64,000 nucleotides of DNA from Haladaptatus salinisoli (GCF_020614375.1 NZ_CP085327.1:2096823-2160822); one strand, 5' to 3'. Counted from the first letter of the stretch, positions 1-8,619 are shown. Notes: generated by a model not told the origin, from the letters alone. Program-made: numbers and translations.

Positions 1-8
1 AACGTCAG

Positions 9-863
9 TTACCCTTGTCGGACGGCGACCTTCAGGTCGCTATCCACGGTGAGTTCGAGTTCGTCGCCGCCGAGTTCGACCGTGTACTCGACCGACAGCG
101 GGTCCTCCGAGACGATTCGGGCGTCGTCCTCGCCGAGCCATTCGAGTTCCCACGCGGAGTCTCGGCTCAGGTCGACGCCGCGGTCGTAGTGGAACGCGAC
201 GACCGCCGGGTGCTGGAGGAGGTACGTTCCGACGTTGCCGGACACGTAATCGCCGCAGCGTTCGCAGACGAACTCGACGCCGGCCGTCTGGTCGTCGCCG
301 AAGTGCTCCGAGTCGGTGACGAGCGCCCCGACCGTGCGCCCCGAGCAGTTCAGACAGATTCCGTCGGCCGCGACCGAGAACGCGTTGCGGAGCCACCGCT
401 CGAACGTTCGTGGGAGGTCCTCGACGCTCCGACCCTCGAAGGCCCCCGGCGGAAACCCGAACATCGCCCGCTGCTCGTCGCAGGACGAACAGCGAACCGT
501 AACCATCTCCTCCTCGTACTCCGCCTCCAGCGTCCCGCCGCACTCGATGCACCGCGTATCGAGTTCGAACGTCGCCGATTCCCCGTGGCGGGTGTACGTT
601 CCGGAGAGAATCGCCCCGATGACCCGGTGCCCGGCGAACGGAAGCTGGTACTTCCCGTCTTTCTGCCGGACGAACAGCCCGACGAGCTTGTTCAGGTGGT
701 AGTTGAACTGACCGCTGTCGCGGAGTGCGATCCGGTCGTGAAGCTCGGAGAACGACAGGGGTTCGTCGGCCTCCCACAGCGCCCGAACGATGTCGATTCG
801 GGTGTCGTTCCCGAGGAGGGAGAACGCCTCCTCCGGGGGGATAGCTCGTTCGTCGGAGTCCAT
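9..863 (-). CDS. winged-helix regulator with zinc-ribbon-like C-terminal half
   Basis: Predicted 284-residue cytoplasmic transcription regulator. Residues about 14-76 form an ArsR-like winged helix (a helix reading NDTRIDIVRALW, then a QFNYHLNKL recognition region). The C-terminal half carries four CxxC pairs: C105/C108, C125/C128, C170/C173 and C200/C203, suggesting two zinc ribbons. The start ATG is chosen because homologous-looking sequence begins at MDSDER; the open frame continues upstream but is Arg-rich, non-haloarchaeal in composition and overlaps the next gene. This architecture is widespread in haloarchaea but I know no characterised member, so the ligand and targets are unknown. 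The next gene upstream on the same strand (HD hydrolase) is 50 nt away and could be cotranscribed. Confidence 0.85.
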   Translation of the reverse strand: MDSDERAIPPEEAFSLLGNDTRIDIVRALWEADEPLSFSELHDRIALRDSGQFNYHLNKLVGLFVRQKDGKYQLPFAGHRVIGAILSGTYTRHGESATFELDTRCIECGGTLEAEYEEEMVTVRCSSCDEQRAMFGFPPGAFEGRSVEDLPRTFERWLRNAFSVAADGICLNCSGRTVGALVTDSEHFGDDQTAGVEFVCERCGDYVSGNVGTYLLQHPAVVAFHYDRGVDLSRDSAWELEWLGEDDARIVSEDPLSVEYTVELGGDELELTVDSDLKVAVRQG

Positions 864-913
864 AGCACGTCGTGCGCCGGAGGGCTGAAAAGTTTTCAGT
901 CTTCCGTCCTCGG

Positions 914-1555
914 TCAGCGCTCCCCGGTCGCTTCGCGCTCGAAGCGGTCGACGAACTCGACGACGAACGCCCGGCGCTCGTCGGCCAACTCCCGGCCCGC
1001 GTCGGTGTACATTCGCTTCGGAAGCCGGAGAATCTTCTTGTGGAAGTGGTTCACGGCGGTCGAACCGGCCCGCGTGTCGTCCGTTTCTATCGGTCGGTCG
1101 GGGTCGTACAACGGTTTGCCGTGTTCGCCGCTGTAGCAGAAGTTCCGCGCGATTCCGACCGCGCCGAGGGCGTCCAAGTTGTCGGCGTCGGAGAGGAGCT
1201 TCGCTTCCAGCGTCCGGGGTTCCACGTCGTTCGAGAAGCGGTGCGCCCGGATGCAGTGTTGGACGGCTTCGACGAACTCGCGGTCGCGGTCGAACTCGGC
1301 GAGGATCCGTCTCGCTTCCCTCGCGCCCCACTCGGCGTGGTCGTCTATCTCCCCCCGGTCCTCCCGCTCTCGCCCGATGTCGTGGAGCCAGACCGCGGTG
1401 AAGAGAACCGTCTCGTCAGCGTCGTACTCCTTGACGAGCGTCTCCGCGAGCGTAGCGACTCGCCGGACGTGGTGCCAGTCGTGGGCGGGGGCGACGTTCT
1501 CGAAGTAGGTCTTCGCCCGAGCGCGAACCGCGTCCGGGAGGGACCGGGTCGTCAT
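914..1555 (-). CDS. HD-domain phosphohydrolase
   Basis: 213-residue soluble HD-superfamily metal-dependent phosphohydrolase. The metal ligands are visible: H25-D26 with H28/H29 in helix 1, the H58-D59 doublet (sequence WLHDIGRE) and H73 (DDHAEWGA), followed by a C-terminal helix ending in an RMYTDAGRELA-type segment typical of the YedJ/YpgQ-like HD proteins. Members act on nucleotides or other phosphate monoesters; the substrate cannot be told from sequence. The ATG start gives the usual length for the family. It sits between the HTH regulator and the DsbA-like gene on the same strand with about 130 nt to the latter. Confidence 0.88.
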   Translation of the reverse strand: MTTRSLPDAVRARAKTYFENVAPAHDWHHVRRVATLAETLVKEYDADETVLFTAVWLHDIGREREDRGEIDDHAEWGAREARRILAEFDRDREFVEAVQHCIRAHRFSNDVEPRTLEAKLLSDADNLDALGAVGIARNFCYSGEHGKPLYDPDRPIETDDTRAGSTAVNHFHKKILRLPKRMYTDAGRELADERRAFVVEFVDRFEREATGER

Positions 1556-1688
1556 CCGTCTCTGTCGTCGGCGACACCGTTAGTATTCTGCGATCGTCGA
1601 TTCCGAACGTCGACGAACGAACCGCGATCGGTTTCACACGAACCGCGCGAAAAATGGGTGTCTGCGCAGCTTCTCCCCTCGGCCGCGA

Positions 1689-2225
1689 TCACATCGCGTC
1701 TTCGAGCGCCGCCCGAAGCGGGGTGACGTCCCACTGCTCGTCGTAGCGCTCCCCGTTGATGAAGAACGTCGGCGTCCCCACAACTCCGCTCTGAGCGCCG
1801 GAGACGAGATCGTCGCGGACCCGGTTGCGGTGGGTGTGCATCGCGAGTTCGTCGTTGAACTGGGTGCGGTCGAGGTCGAGGTCCGCGGCGAAATCCTGGA
1901 GGTCCGTTTCCGTTATTTCGCTCGGATGCTCGAAGAGCATGTCGTGCATCTCCCAAAACTTCCCCTGTTCCGCCGCCGCTTCCGCCGCTTCCGCCGCCCG
2001 CTGAGCGTGCGGATGCAGTTGCGTGAGCGGGAAGTGACGAAAGACGAACCGCACTCGATCACCCATCGTTTCTCTCAGTTCTTTCACCGCCCGGTGTGCC
2101 TCTTCGCAGTACGGACACTCGTAGTCGCCGTATTCGACGAGCGTGACGGTCGCATCGGCGACGTCGTCGACGTGGTCGCGCTCGTTCACCGGCACGGCAA
2201 GCTGCGTTACGTGTGATTGACTCAT
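1689..2225 (-). CDS. DsbA-family thioredoxin-like oxidoreductase
   Basis: 178-residue thioredoxin-fold protein with the active-site motif C37-P-Y-C40 after a beta strand (TLVEYGDYE), a helical insertion, and the cis-proline strand GVVGTPTFFING near residue 150. This is the DsbA/Na+:H+ antiporter-associated group common in haloarchaea. No signal peptide or TM segment is seen, so it is probably cytoplasmic or released without processing. The start at MSQSHV fits the beginning of conserved sequence; an in-frame ATG 36 nt upstream (MTDDGG) is possible. It likely forms or reduces disulfides in partner proteins; the partner is unknown. The upstream sufS gene on the same strand suggests a sulfur or redox context. 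Confidence 0.85.
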   Translation of the reverse strand: MSQSHVTQLAVPVNERDHVDDVADATVTLVEYGDYECPYCEEAHRAVKELRETMGDRVRFVFRHFPLTQLHPHAQRAAEAAEAAAEQGKFWEMHDMLFEHPSEITETDLQDFAADLDLDRTQFNDELAMHTHRNRVRDDLVSGAQSGVVGTPTFFINGERYDEQWDVTPLRAALEDAM

Positions 2226-2336
2226 CGTACCCCGTCTAGAACTACCGCCGTCGTCGGTCATAGACCTACCGCGAACCGTCCGGCGATCCACGGGCGGCGC
2301 AGGCCGAACGCCTCGGGGGCGCACCCCCGGGACGGT

Positions 2337-3584
2337 TCACTGCGCGAACAGCTGTCGGGCGTCGTCGACCGCCTCGACCAGCTTATCGACTTCTTCGCGG
2401 GTGTTGTAGAGGTAGAAGGACGCCCGCGCCGAGGCCGCCACGCCGAGTTTGTCGTGGAGCGGCTGCGTGCAGTGGTCGCCCGCCCGGATGGCGACGGCGT
2501 GGTCGTTCACGATGCTGGAGAGGTCGTGGGCGTGGACGCCGTCGACGTTGAACGAGACGAGGCCGCCCCGGTCGTCGCCAGGCGGTCCGTAGATGTCCAC
2601 GTCGCCCTCCTCGGTCAGGCGGTCGTAGGCGTACTCCGCGAGTCGCTCCTCGTGGCGCTGGATGCGCTCCATGCCGATGTCCTCCAGGTAGTCGACGGCG
2701 GCGGCCAGCGCGACGCCCTGCGCGATGACCGGCGTTCCGGCCTCGAACTTCCACGGCAGGTCCTCCCACGTCGAGTCCTCGTAGGTCACCTTGCGAATCA
2801 TGGATCCGCCGTAGAGGTACGGCTCCATCTCCTCCAAGAGGTGCTTCTTACCGTACAGGCAGCCGATTCCGGTCGGCCCGGCCATCTTGTGCCCGGAGAA
2901 CGCGTAGAAGTCGGCGTCGATGGCTTCGACGTCGACGGGGCGGTTCGGCACCGCCTGCGCGCCGTCCACGAAGATGTAGGCGTCGTGGTCGTGGGCGAGG
3001 TCGGCCAGTTCTCCGACCGGGTTGACCGTCCCGAGCGTGTTCGAGACGTGCACCGCGCTCACCATCTTCGTGTCGTCGGTGATGAGGTCGGCGGCGGCGT
3101 CCATGTCGAGGTACCCCCGCTCGTCGACGGGGATGTACTTCACGTCCGCGCCGGTCTTCTTGCCGAGTTGTTGCCACGTCACGAGCGAGGCGTGGTGCTC
3201 CATCTCGGTCAGGACGACTTCGTCGCCGGGGCCGAGTTCTTCGAGGCCCCACGCGTAGGCGACGAGGTTCTCGGATTCGGTCGTGTTCTTCGTGAACACC
3301 ATCTCCTCGCGCTCGCCGCTCGCGCCGACGAACTCGGCGAGGCGGTCGTGCGCCTCCTCGTAGGCGACGGACGCTTCCTGGCTCAGGTGGTGGATGCCGC
3401 GGTGGACGTTCGCGTTGTAGTTCCGATAGTAGTCACAGATGGTTTCGACGACCTGCTCCGGCGTCTGGGTCGTCGCCGCGTTATCGAGATACACCAACTG
3501 CGTTCCGTCGAACTCGCGCTGGAGAATCGGGAAGTCCTCCCGAATGCGCTCCACGTCCAGCGCATCTGTCTGTTGGGTTTCCAT
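2337..3584 (-). CDS. sufS: cysteine desulfurase SufS
   Basis: 415-residue PLP enzyme that removes sulfur from L-cysteine to give alanine and enzyme-bound persulfide for Fe-S cluster assembly. The SufS/CsdA group is shown by the early LDNAATTQTP block, the H130-H131 pair (TEMEHHASL), D207 in FVDGAQ, PLP lysine K233 in FSGHKMAGP and catalytic C372 in RAGDHCTQP, which is the group II loop. Length matches the family. The ATG of METQQT is preferred; an in-frame ATG two codons upstream (MVMETQ) is an equally usable alternative. SufBCD are not in the window. The dsbA-like gene follows on the same strand after 111 nt. Confidence 0.95.
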   Translation of the reverse strand: METQQTDALDVERIREDFPILQREFDGTQLVYLDNAATTQTPEQVVETICDYYRNYNANVHRGIHHLSQEASVAYEEAHDRLAEFVGASGEREEMVFTKNTTESENLVAYAWGLEELGPGDEVVLTEMEHHASLVTWQQLGKKTGADVKYIPVDERGYLDMDAAADLITDDTKMVSAVHVSNTLGTVNPVGELADLAHDHDAYIFVDGAQAVPNRPVDVEAIDADFYAFSGHKMAGPTGIGCLYGKKHLLEEMEPYLYGGSMIRKVTYEDSTWEDLPWKFEAGTPVIAQGVALAAAVDYLEDIGMERIQRHEERLAEYAYDRLTEEGDVDIYGPPGDDRGGLVSFNVDGVHAHDLSSIVNDHAVAIRAGDHCTQPLHDKLGVAASARASFYLYNTREEVDKLVEAVDDARQLFAQ

Positions 3585-3701
3585 TACCATCCCGTTGGTG
3601 TTCGAGTCAAAACACTCCTTCGGTCCGACGAGACGAGCGAAACCGATTCCGGTTACGCCGCGGGCAACGCGGCTTAAGGCGCTCCGTCCCCTCGGGTTGG
3701 T

Positions 3702-3881
3702 ATGGTCTCGAAACGACGACTCGGCGCGAGTCTGCTCTTCCTCGGCCTCGCGTTCGTCGGCGCGTTCCACGCCTTCCTCGCGGTCGCGTTCGACACCGGA
3801 TTGGCGACCGTGGGCGGCGGCGTCGCGGTCGCCTCGCTGCTCTGTCTGGTCGCGGTGAACGTCCCGGCGCTCCTCGACTAG
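3702..3881 (+). CDS. small two-helix membrane protein
   Basis: 59-residue predicted membrane protein not recognised as any named family. It begins MVSKRRLGASLLFLGLAF and has two hydrophobic helices (about residues 9-29 and 36-55) separated by a short FDTGLATVGGG loop, with positive residues at the N terminus suggesting cytoplasmic N-in, C-in topology. A TTAAGG box lies about 27 nt upstream of the ATG (near 3673-3678), which supports a leaderless transcript. It is divergent from sufS. Similar tiny membrane proteins are common and uncharacterised in haloarchaeal genomes. Confidence 0.6.
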   Translation: MVSKRRLGASLLFLGLAFVGAFHAFLAVAFDTGLATVGGGVAVASLLCLVAVNVPALLD

Positions 3882-3975
3882 CCCCGCTCGCCGGAACCCC
3901 GCGTACCCGTCGAGCTACGTCGCCGCAGCGGGGTGCGCTTCGATTTCGGGCCGACGGTTTTCTGTCAGGTCAGCA

Positions 3976-3985
3976 TCTATAAGTA
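3976..3985 (+). promoter_or_regulatory. TATA box for the DUF6176 gene
   Basis: TCTATAAGTA lies 23-32 nt upstream of the ATG at 4008, the spacing expected for a haloarchaeal promoter driving a leaderless mRNA. No Shine-Dalgarno sequence is present between it and the start. Confidence 0.6.
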
Positions 3986-4007
3986 GTCCGTTCCGTTTCC
4001 CTCCGAC

Positions 4008-4352
4008 ATGGTCGACGTCGTGCTGACGAAACGGAAGATAAAACCGGGAAAGACGCGGCGACTGAAGGAGTGGATGGCAGAGATTCGGTCGCGCGAGGAC
4101 GAGGCCGTCGAGACGTACGAGAGCGAGGGGATGCACAGCGAATCCGCCTTCATCGAGCGGACGGACGAAGGCGACTTTCTCGTCTACTACATGGAGTCCG
4201 AAGACGCACGGCGTGCGTACGAGGCCTTCGAAAACTCGACGCACGAGATAGATAGAGAACACAAGGAGGTGATGGAAGCGACCCTCGAAGACGAACGGAG
4301 CGTCGGCGAGTACGAACTGCTCTACCACCTCGCCCATCCGAACCGACCGTAG
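4008..4352 (+). CDS. DUF6176-like small conserved protein
   Basis: 114-residue acidic soluble protein resembling the DUF6176 family, which has a dimeric ferredoxin-like fold but no known function. The N-terminal strand VDVVLTKRKIKPGKTRRLKEW, a central strand FLVYYMESED and the helix ARRAYEAFENS fit that fold. It has no cysteines, signal peptide or membrane segment. The ATG is supported by a TATA box about 27 nt upstream. It stands alone, facing the DUF424/TPR gene pair tail to tail. Confidence 0.75.
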   Translation: MVDVVLTKRKIKPGKTRRLKEWMAEIRSREDEAVETYESEGMHSESAFIERTDEGDFLVYYMESEDARRAYEAFENSTHEIDREHKEVMEATLEDERSVGEYELLYHLAHPNRP

Positions 4353-4385
4353 GTATCCGGTTCCGCCTCACGAGCGCGGCGGAGA

Positions 4386-4676
4386 CTACATCCGCAGGAA
4401 CTGCGCGTGCCGAGTCGAATCGAGGTCGAGGACGTTCGCCTCGTCCACGAACCCCGCCTCAACCGCGAGCGCGACGGCGTCTGTGCCGACGATGTTCGCC
4501 ACGCTGGCGCGCGCGAGGCTATCGACGACCTCGTTCTCGTCGACCTCGTCGCCGCCGTAGAACTCCTCGGTGACGGTGAGCGAGACGTTCTCGGCCTCGA
4601 ACGTCTCGCCGAGCACGTCGTCGTCGCAGACGGCGACCAACAACCCTTCCTGCGTGTCGCGCTCCCGGAGTATCAT
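4386..4676 (-). CDS. DUF424 family protein
   Basis: 96-residue protein of the archaeal DUF424 family. The family pattern is clear: an N-terminal GLLVAVCDDDVLGETFE stretch followed by the FYGG motif (residues 40-42) and the ASVANIVGTDAV block. Structures of relatives show a compact alpha/beta fold, and the family co-occurs with translation genes in many archaea; the molecular role is not established. Its ATG overlaps the stop of the upstream TPR gene by 4 nt (ATGA), which implies translational coupling with that protein. Confidence 0.85.
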   Translation of the reverse strand: MILRERDTQEGLLVAVCDDDVLGETFEAENVSLTVTEEFYGGDEVDENEVVDSLARASVANIVGTDAVALAVEAGFVDEANVLDLDSTRHAQFLRM

Positions 4677-5404
4677 TCCTGAATCAACTCTTGCTCCGCC
4701 TGCTTTCGCATCTCCTCGGCTTCCTCCGCGAGTCGCTCCGCTTCCTCGTCCTCGCCCAGTTCCTCCAGCGCGCGCGCCTTCTCCTCGACGACCTGCGCGT
4801 TCCTGAACCCGAGTCGAATCGCGTTGTCGAGGCAGTTCAGGGCGTCCTCGGCGAGGCCGCGTTCGAGCAGGAAGAAGCCGCGGTTGAACCACGCTTGCGG
4901 GAACCGCTGGTCGATCTCGACCGCGCGCTCGGAGTGTTCGAGCGCCTGTTCGGTCTGGCCGGACTCCCAGAGGGCGTAGGCCAGATTCGTTTCCGCGGTG
5001 GCGGCGTGTTCGCTGTCGTCGTCGATTCGCAGGGCCTCTCGGTACGCGCCGATGGCTTCGTCCCACTCCTCGAGTTGACCGTGCGCCGCGCCCTTGTTCA
5101 CCCAGGCTTCCTGCGCTTCGAGGGAGTCCTCCTCGGCGTAGCGCGCCGCGCGCTCGAACGTCTCGGTCGCCTGCTCGAAGCGATTTATCTGCATGTAGCT
5201 CAGGCCGACCTCCACGAGGTCCTCGACGGACACGCGGTCTCGCGGAATCGCCTGCTGGTCCAGCATGTCGGTGACGACCCGGGAGTCGACGGGGTCGACC
5301 TCGTCCGGATTCACTTCCAGTTCGGGCGGGTCCAGATCGAACTCGTCGTAGGGGTCGCCGAAGCCTTCCCCTTCGGAGAACTTGTGACTTCGCTCGTCGC
5401 TCAT
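4673..5404 (-). CDS. tetratricopeptide-repeat protein
   Basis: 243-residue acidic soluble protein made largely of TPR units from about residue 50 to 220. Successive helices such as YMQINRFEQATETFERAARY, WDEAIGAYREALRIDD and GLAEDALNCLDNAIRL carry the TPR small/large residue pattern. The C terminus is a charged helix (EEAERLAEEAEEMRKQAEQE). TPR proteins are scaffolds; no partner is evident beyond the coupled DUF424 gene. The ATG (MSDERSHK) is chosen because a CCTTAACAG box lies about 27-33 nt upstream; the longer form from an upstream ATG would run through that box. Confidence 0.85.
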   Translation of the reverse strand: MSDERSHKFSEGEGFGDPYDEFDLDPPELEVNPDEVDPVDSRVVTDMLDQQAIPRDRVSVEDLVEVGLSYMQINRFEQATETFERAARYAEEDSLEAQEAWVNKGAAHGQLEEWDEAIGAYREALRIDDDSEHAATAETNLAYALWESGQTEQALEHSERAVEIDQRFPQAWFNRGFFLLERGLAEDALNCLDNAIRLGFRNAQVVEEKARALEELGEDEEAERLAEEAEEMRKQAEQELIQE

Positions 5405-5488
5405 TATCGGTCGGTTAGGGCGGCGTACTGTTAAGGTCTGCGCCATCGCGCCTTGGAGATCCGATCGAAATCACCTGACACAATCCAC

Positions 5489-5497
5489 TTTTTAAGT
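5489..5497 (+). promoter_or_regulatory. TATA box of the first ABC cassette
   Basis: TTTTTAAGT lies about 25-33 nt upstream of the ATG at 5522 and makes that ATG, rather than an upstream in-frame one at 5453, the likely start of a leaderless two-gene mRNA. Confidence 0.6.
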
Positions 5498-5521
5498 ATT
5501 CCTGCTCAATTAGTGAACACG

Positions 5522-6376
5522 ATGATCACCGTGCGAGACCTCGATTTTACCTATCCGGGGTCTCAGGCACAGACACTACACGGTCTCGACTTCGAGGTCG
5601 AGGCGGGGGAGGTGTTCGGCTTCCTCGGGCCGAGCGGCGCGGGCAAGAGCACGACCCAAAAAGTTCTCACGGGACTCCTCGACGATTACGATGGCTCTGT
5701 CCGGGTGTTCGACCGGGAAGTCCGAGAGTGGAGTAGAGAGTACTACGACCGTATCGGCGTCTCCGGCGAATCGCCGAACCATTACCTGAAGCTGACCGGA
5801 CGCGAGAATCTGGCTCTGTTCGCCTCACTCCACGAGGGCGAGACCAGGGATGCCGAGAAACTCCTGTCCCTCGTCGGTCTCGGAGACGCCGTCGACCAAC
5901 CCGTCGGAGCCTATTCGAAAGGGATGCAGATGCGCCTCAACTTCGTCCGTGCGCTACTACATGATCCGGAACTACTCTTTCTCGACGAACCGACGAGTGG
6001 TATCGACCCAGGGAACGCGAAGATCGTCAAGGACACGATTGCCTCACTCGCCAACGAAGGAAAGACGATCTTCTTGACGACACACGACATGACCGTCGCA
6101 GATCAACTCTGTGACCGCGTGGCCTTCCTCATCGATGGCCGGATGCCGCTTGTCGACGCTCCGAGTGACTTGAAGCGCGAGTACGGTTCGCGAACCCTTC
6201 GCGTCACCTATCGCCGCGACGGTGAGGTGATAGCAGAACGCTTCGCGCTTGACGACCTCGTCGCCGCCGACGGCTTCGAACGCATCATCACCGAAGAGCG
6301 CGTCGAAACCATCCACACCGAGGAAGCGACGCTCGAAGACGTTTTCCTCGAAGTAACCGGGACGACGCTCGTATGA
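5522..6376 (+). CDS. ABC transporter ATP-binding protein
   Basis: 284-residue ATPase that powers the adjacent permease. Visible motifs are Walker A GPSGAGKS (36-43), a degenerate signature YSKGMQMRL (131-139), Walker B LLFLDEP (151-157) and the H-loop TTHD. It belongs to the CcmA/DrrA-like ABC-2 exporter group. The C-terminal domain (about residues 215-284) ends VFLEVTGTTLV. The start is set by the TATA box and by homology beginning at MITVRDLDF. The gene overlaps the permease start by 4 nt (ATGA), so the two are one operon. By eye its codon choice is less GC-extreme than in neighbouring genes, which may hint at transfer. Confidence 0.92.
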   Translation: MITVRDLDFTYPGSQAQTLHGLDFEVEAGEVFGFLGPSGAGKSTTQKVLTGLLDDYDGSVRVFDREVREWSREYYDRIGVSGESPNHYLKLTGRENLALFASLHEGETRDAEKLLSLVGLGDAVDQPVGAYSKGMQMRLNFVRALLHDPELLFLDEPTSGIDPGNAKIVKDTIASLANEGKTIFLTTHDMTVADQLCDRVAFLIDGRMPLVDAPSDLKREYGSRTLRVTYRRDGEVIAERFALDDLVAADGFERIITEERVETIHTEEATLEDVFLEVTGTTLV

Positions 6377-7878
6377 TACGCACTATCAAAAGGACGATAC
6401 CGACACTCCGTTCGATGCTCTCGTGGGATATCCGATTGCAGATTCGCTACGGGTTTTACGCAGTCTATGCAGTGGTGACTCTCTTTTATCTCCTCATCCT
6501 CGACACCCTCCCCGCCGACCTCGTGGAACCTGCGCTCGTCCTCGTCGTCGTCACCGACACCGCGGTTCTCGGTTTCTACTTCATCGGCGCGCTCGTCCTG
6601 ATCGAGAAGCGGGAAGGTGTACTCGATGCACTCGTCGTCACGCCGCTCGGCATCCGCGGCTATGTCATCTCGAAGACGATCTCTCTGACGGCGCTCGCTG
6701 CGCTCGCATCGACGGTAGTCGTTGCCTTCGTGTATCCCACAGGGGTCGACTTCTTGCTGTTACTCGCAGGTGTCGCGCTGACCGCGTCGTTGTTCGTTCT
6801 GGTCGGTGTCGCCGCCGTCGCCCGGTTCAACACGATAAACCGCTACTTCTTCAGCGCGGTGCTCTACGGGACGGTACTCTACACACCGCTCGCCGGATAT
6901 CTCGGCGTCTTCGAGACACCATTGTACTACTTCCTCCCGATTCAGCCTACGCTCGTCCTCGTCGAGGGAGCATTCGGCGGGTATAGGTTAGCGACGATCA
7001 GCTACGCCCTCGCCTATCTGGGTCTCGGAAACGCCGTCGCGTACGTCCTTGCGCGTCGCCAGTTCCGCTATCACGTCGTGCAGGGTGGTGAGAAACGGCG
7101 GACTGCTTCGACCCACGAACCAAATCGACTCACGTCGTGGGTGAACGAACGAGTCGGTTCTGTCGGTGGGATGGCGCTCGCGGATATCCGAAATTGGGTT
7201 CGAGATCCGATTCTCCTCCTCGCCGCGACCGGCCCGCTCGCGTTGGGGGTCTTCGCCCGTCTGGTTCTGCCCGTGATAGACCGTCAGTACGTCCCCGGTC
7301 TCGACCTTTCGGTGTACTTTCCGGTCGTACTCGCCTTCCTCGTCGCGTTCCCGCCGTACATCTACGGATTCGTCGTCGGCTTCTTCGTCCTCGAAGACCG
7401 TGAACAGGGGACGCTGTCGGCGCTGGTCGCCTCGCCGCTCACACGCAGCGGCTACCTTCGCTATCGTGGATTGTCTGCCTACCTGCTCAGCGTCGTCGGC
7501 GTGGTGCTGTCGGTCGCCCTGTTCGGCTTGGCCGACATCCCACCGCTTGCTGTCGGCAGTATCGCACTGGTCGCGGCGTTGGCGGGGCCTGCCGTCACGT
7601 TCCTCTTTGCAAGCCTCGCACGGGATTCCATCGAAGGACTGGCGATCAACAAACTGCTCGGACTCGTGGTCGTCCTCCCGGCGCTCGCTATCCTCGTCCT
7701 TCCCGAACCGATAGAGTACGTCGCCGGTATCGATCCGCTCTACTGGCCGATGAAGGCAGCCGTCGCCAGCGCAGAAACAGGAGTGGGCGTCGCAGTCTTC
7801 GTTTACCTCGCTCTCGGTATCGTCTCGCTGGGTCTGGTTACGGTGGGCTTTGCCCGTCGATTCGATGTGGCGACGTAG
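6373..7878 (+). CDS. ABC-2 type transporter permease
   Basis: 501-residue polytopic membrane protein with about 12 hydrophobic helices arranged as two similar halves, each starting with an amphipathic segment and containing an ExREGxLxAL-like motif: EKREGVLDALVVTPL in the first half and EDREQGTLSALVASPL in the second. This doubled ABC-2 arrangement resembles the fluoroquinolone-export permease type. It would form the membrane channel with the ATPase encoded immediately upstream. The exported substrate is unknown; drug, lipid or peptide are all possible. No regulator or accessory gene accompanies the pair. Confidence 0.85.
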   Translation: MIRTIKRTIPTLRSMLSWDIRLQIRYGFYAVYAVVTLFYLLILDTLPADLVEPALVLVVVTDTAVLGFYFIGALVLIEKREGVLDALVVTPLGIRGYVISKTISLTALAALASTVVVAFVYPTGVDFLLLLAGVALTASLFVLVGVAAVARFNTINRYFFSAVLYGTVLYTPLAGYLGVFETPLYYFLPIQPTLVLVEGAFGGYRLATISYALAYLGLGNAVAYVLARRQFRYHVVQGGEKRRTASTHEPNRLTSWVNERVGSVGGMALADIRNWVRDPILLLAATGPLALGVFARLVLPVIDRQYVPGLDLSVYFPVVLAFLVAFPPYIYGFVVGFFVLEDREQGTLSALVASPLTRSGYLRYRGLSAYLLSVVGVVLSVALFGLADIPPLAVGSIALVAALAGPAVTFLFASLARDSIEGLAINKLLGLVVVLPALAILVLPEPIEYVAGIDPLYWPMKAAVASAETGVGVAVFVYLALGIVSLGLVTVGFARRFDVAT

Positions 7879-7918
7879 CCTTGTCGAGGGATAGATGTCA
7901 GTCAGATAACTCTGAGAC

Positions 7919-7934
7919 GGTCGTTAGCACGACC
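7919..7934. repeat. 6-bp inverted repeat after the ABC cassette
   Basis: GGTCGT-TAGC-ACGACC is a perfect 6-bp stem with a 4-nt loop, lying 41 nt past the permease stop and about 125 nt before the tbp start codon. It could be a transcription-end hairpin or an operator; there is no T-run directly after it, so the terminator reading is weak. Confidence 0.35.
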
Positions 7935-8023
7935 GAACCGACCGCCGGAACTCCCATATCAATATTCCGTCCCGAGAGCGTTCATAAAGGCCATTTGAGA
8001 CGTGTCAGTAGGGACTACCAACC

Positions 8024-8031
8024 TTTATAAA
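8024..8031 (+). promoter_or_regulatory. TATA box of tbp
   Basis: TTTATAAA lies 28-35 nt upstream of the tbp ATG. Two more AT-rich boxes follow at 8034-8040 (TTAAATA) and 8045-8050 (ATTTAA), the last only 9 nt before the ATG. The extra boxes would let TBP bind over the transcription start, so autorepression is a reasonable inference. Confidence 0.6.
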
Positions 8032-8058
8032 CCTTAAATACGACATTTAAGTCGCGCT

Positions 8059-8619
8059 ATGACCGACCCCAAGGAAACCATCAACATTGAAAACGTGGTC
8101 GCCTCGACGGGCATCGGGCAGGAACTCGACCTTCAGAGCGTCGCTATGGACCTGGAGGGCGCGGATTACGACCCCGAGCAGTTCCCCGGTCTCGTCTACC
8201 GCACCCAGAACCCCAAATCGGCCGCACTCATCTTCCGCTCCGGAAAGATCGTCTGCACCGGCGCGAAGAGCACCGCCGACGTTCACGAGAGCCTCGAAAT
8301 CGTCTTCGACAAACTGCGCGAGTTGAACATCGAAGTCAACGAGGACCCCGAAATCGTCGTCCAGAACATCGTCACCAGCGCCGACCTCGGCCGCAATCTC
8401 AATCTCAACGCTATCGCCATCGGCCTCGGTCTGGAGAACATCGAGTACGAACCCGAACAGTTCCCCGGACTCGTCTACCGTCTCGACGAACCCGAAGTCG
8501 TCGCGCTGCTCTTCGGCTCCGGGAAACTCGTCATCACTGGCGGGAAGAAACCCGAGGACGCGGAGCAAGCGGTCGACAAAATCGTCTCGCGTCTCGAAGA
8601 GCTCGGTCTGCTGGAGTAA
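8059..8619 (+). CDS. tbp: TATA-box-binding protein TBP
   Basis: 186-residue general transcription factor that recognises the TATA box and recruits TFB and RNA polymerase. Its two direct repeats are obvious: each contains INIENVVAS/VQNIVTSADLG, then EQFPGLVYR, then a FxSGKxVxTGxK motif (IFRSGKIVCTGAKS and LFGSGKLVITGGKK). The protein is very acidic at its C terminus, as expected for halophiles. Haloarchaea often have several tbp paralogues; this full-length, canonical copy with a strong promoter looks like a housekeeping one, but I cannot see the others. Confidence 0.97.
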   Translation: MTDPKETINIENVVASTGIGQELDLQSVAMDLEGADYDPEQFPGLVYRTQNPKSAALIFRSGKIVCTGAKSTADVHESLEIVFDKLRELNIEVNEDPEIVVQNIVTSADLGRNLNLNAIAIGLGLENIEYEPEQFPGLVYRLDEPEVVALLFGSGKLVITGGKKPEDAEQAVDKIVSRLEELGLLE

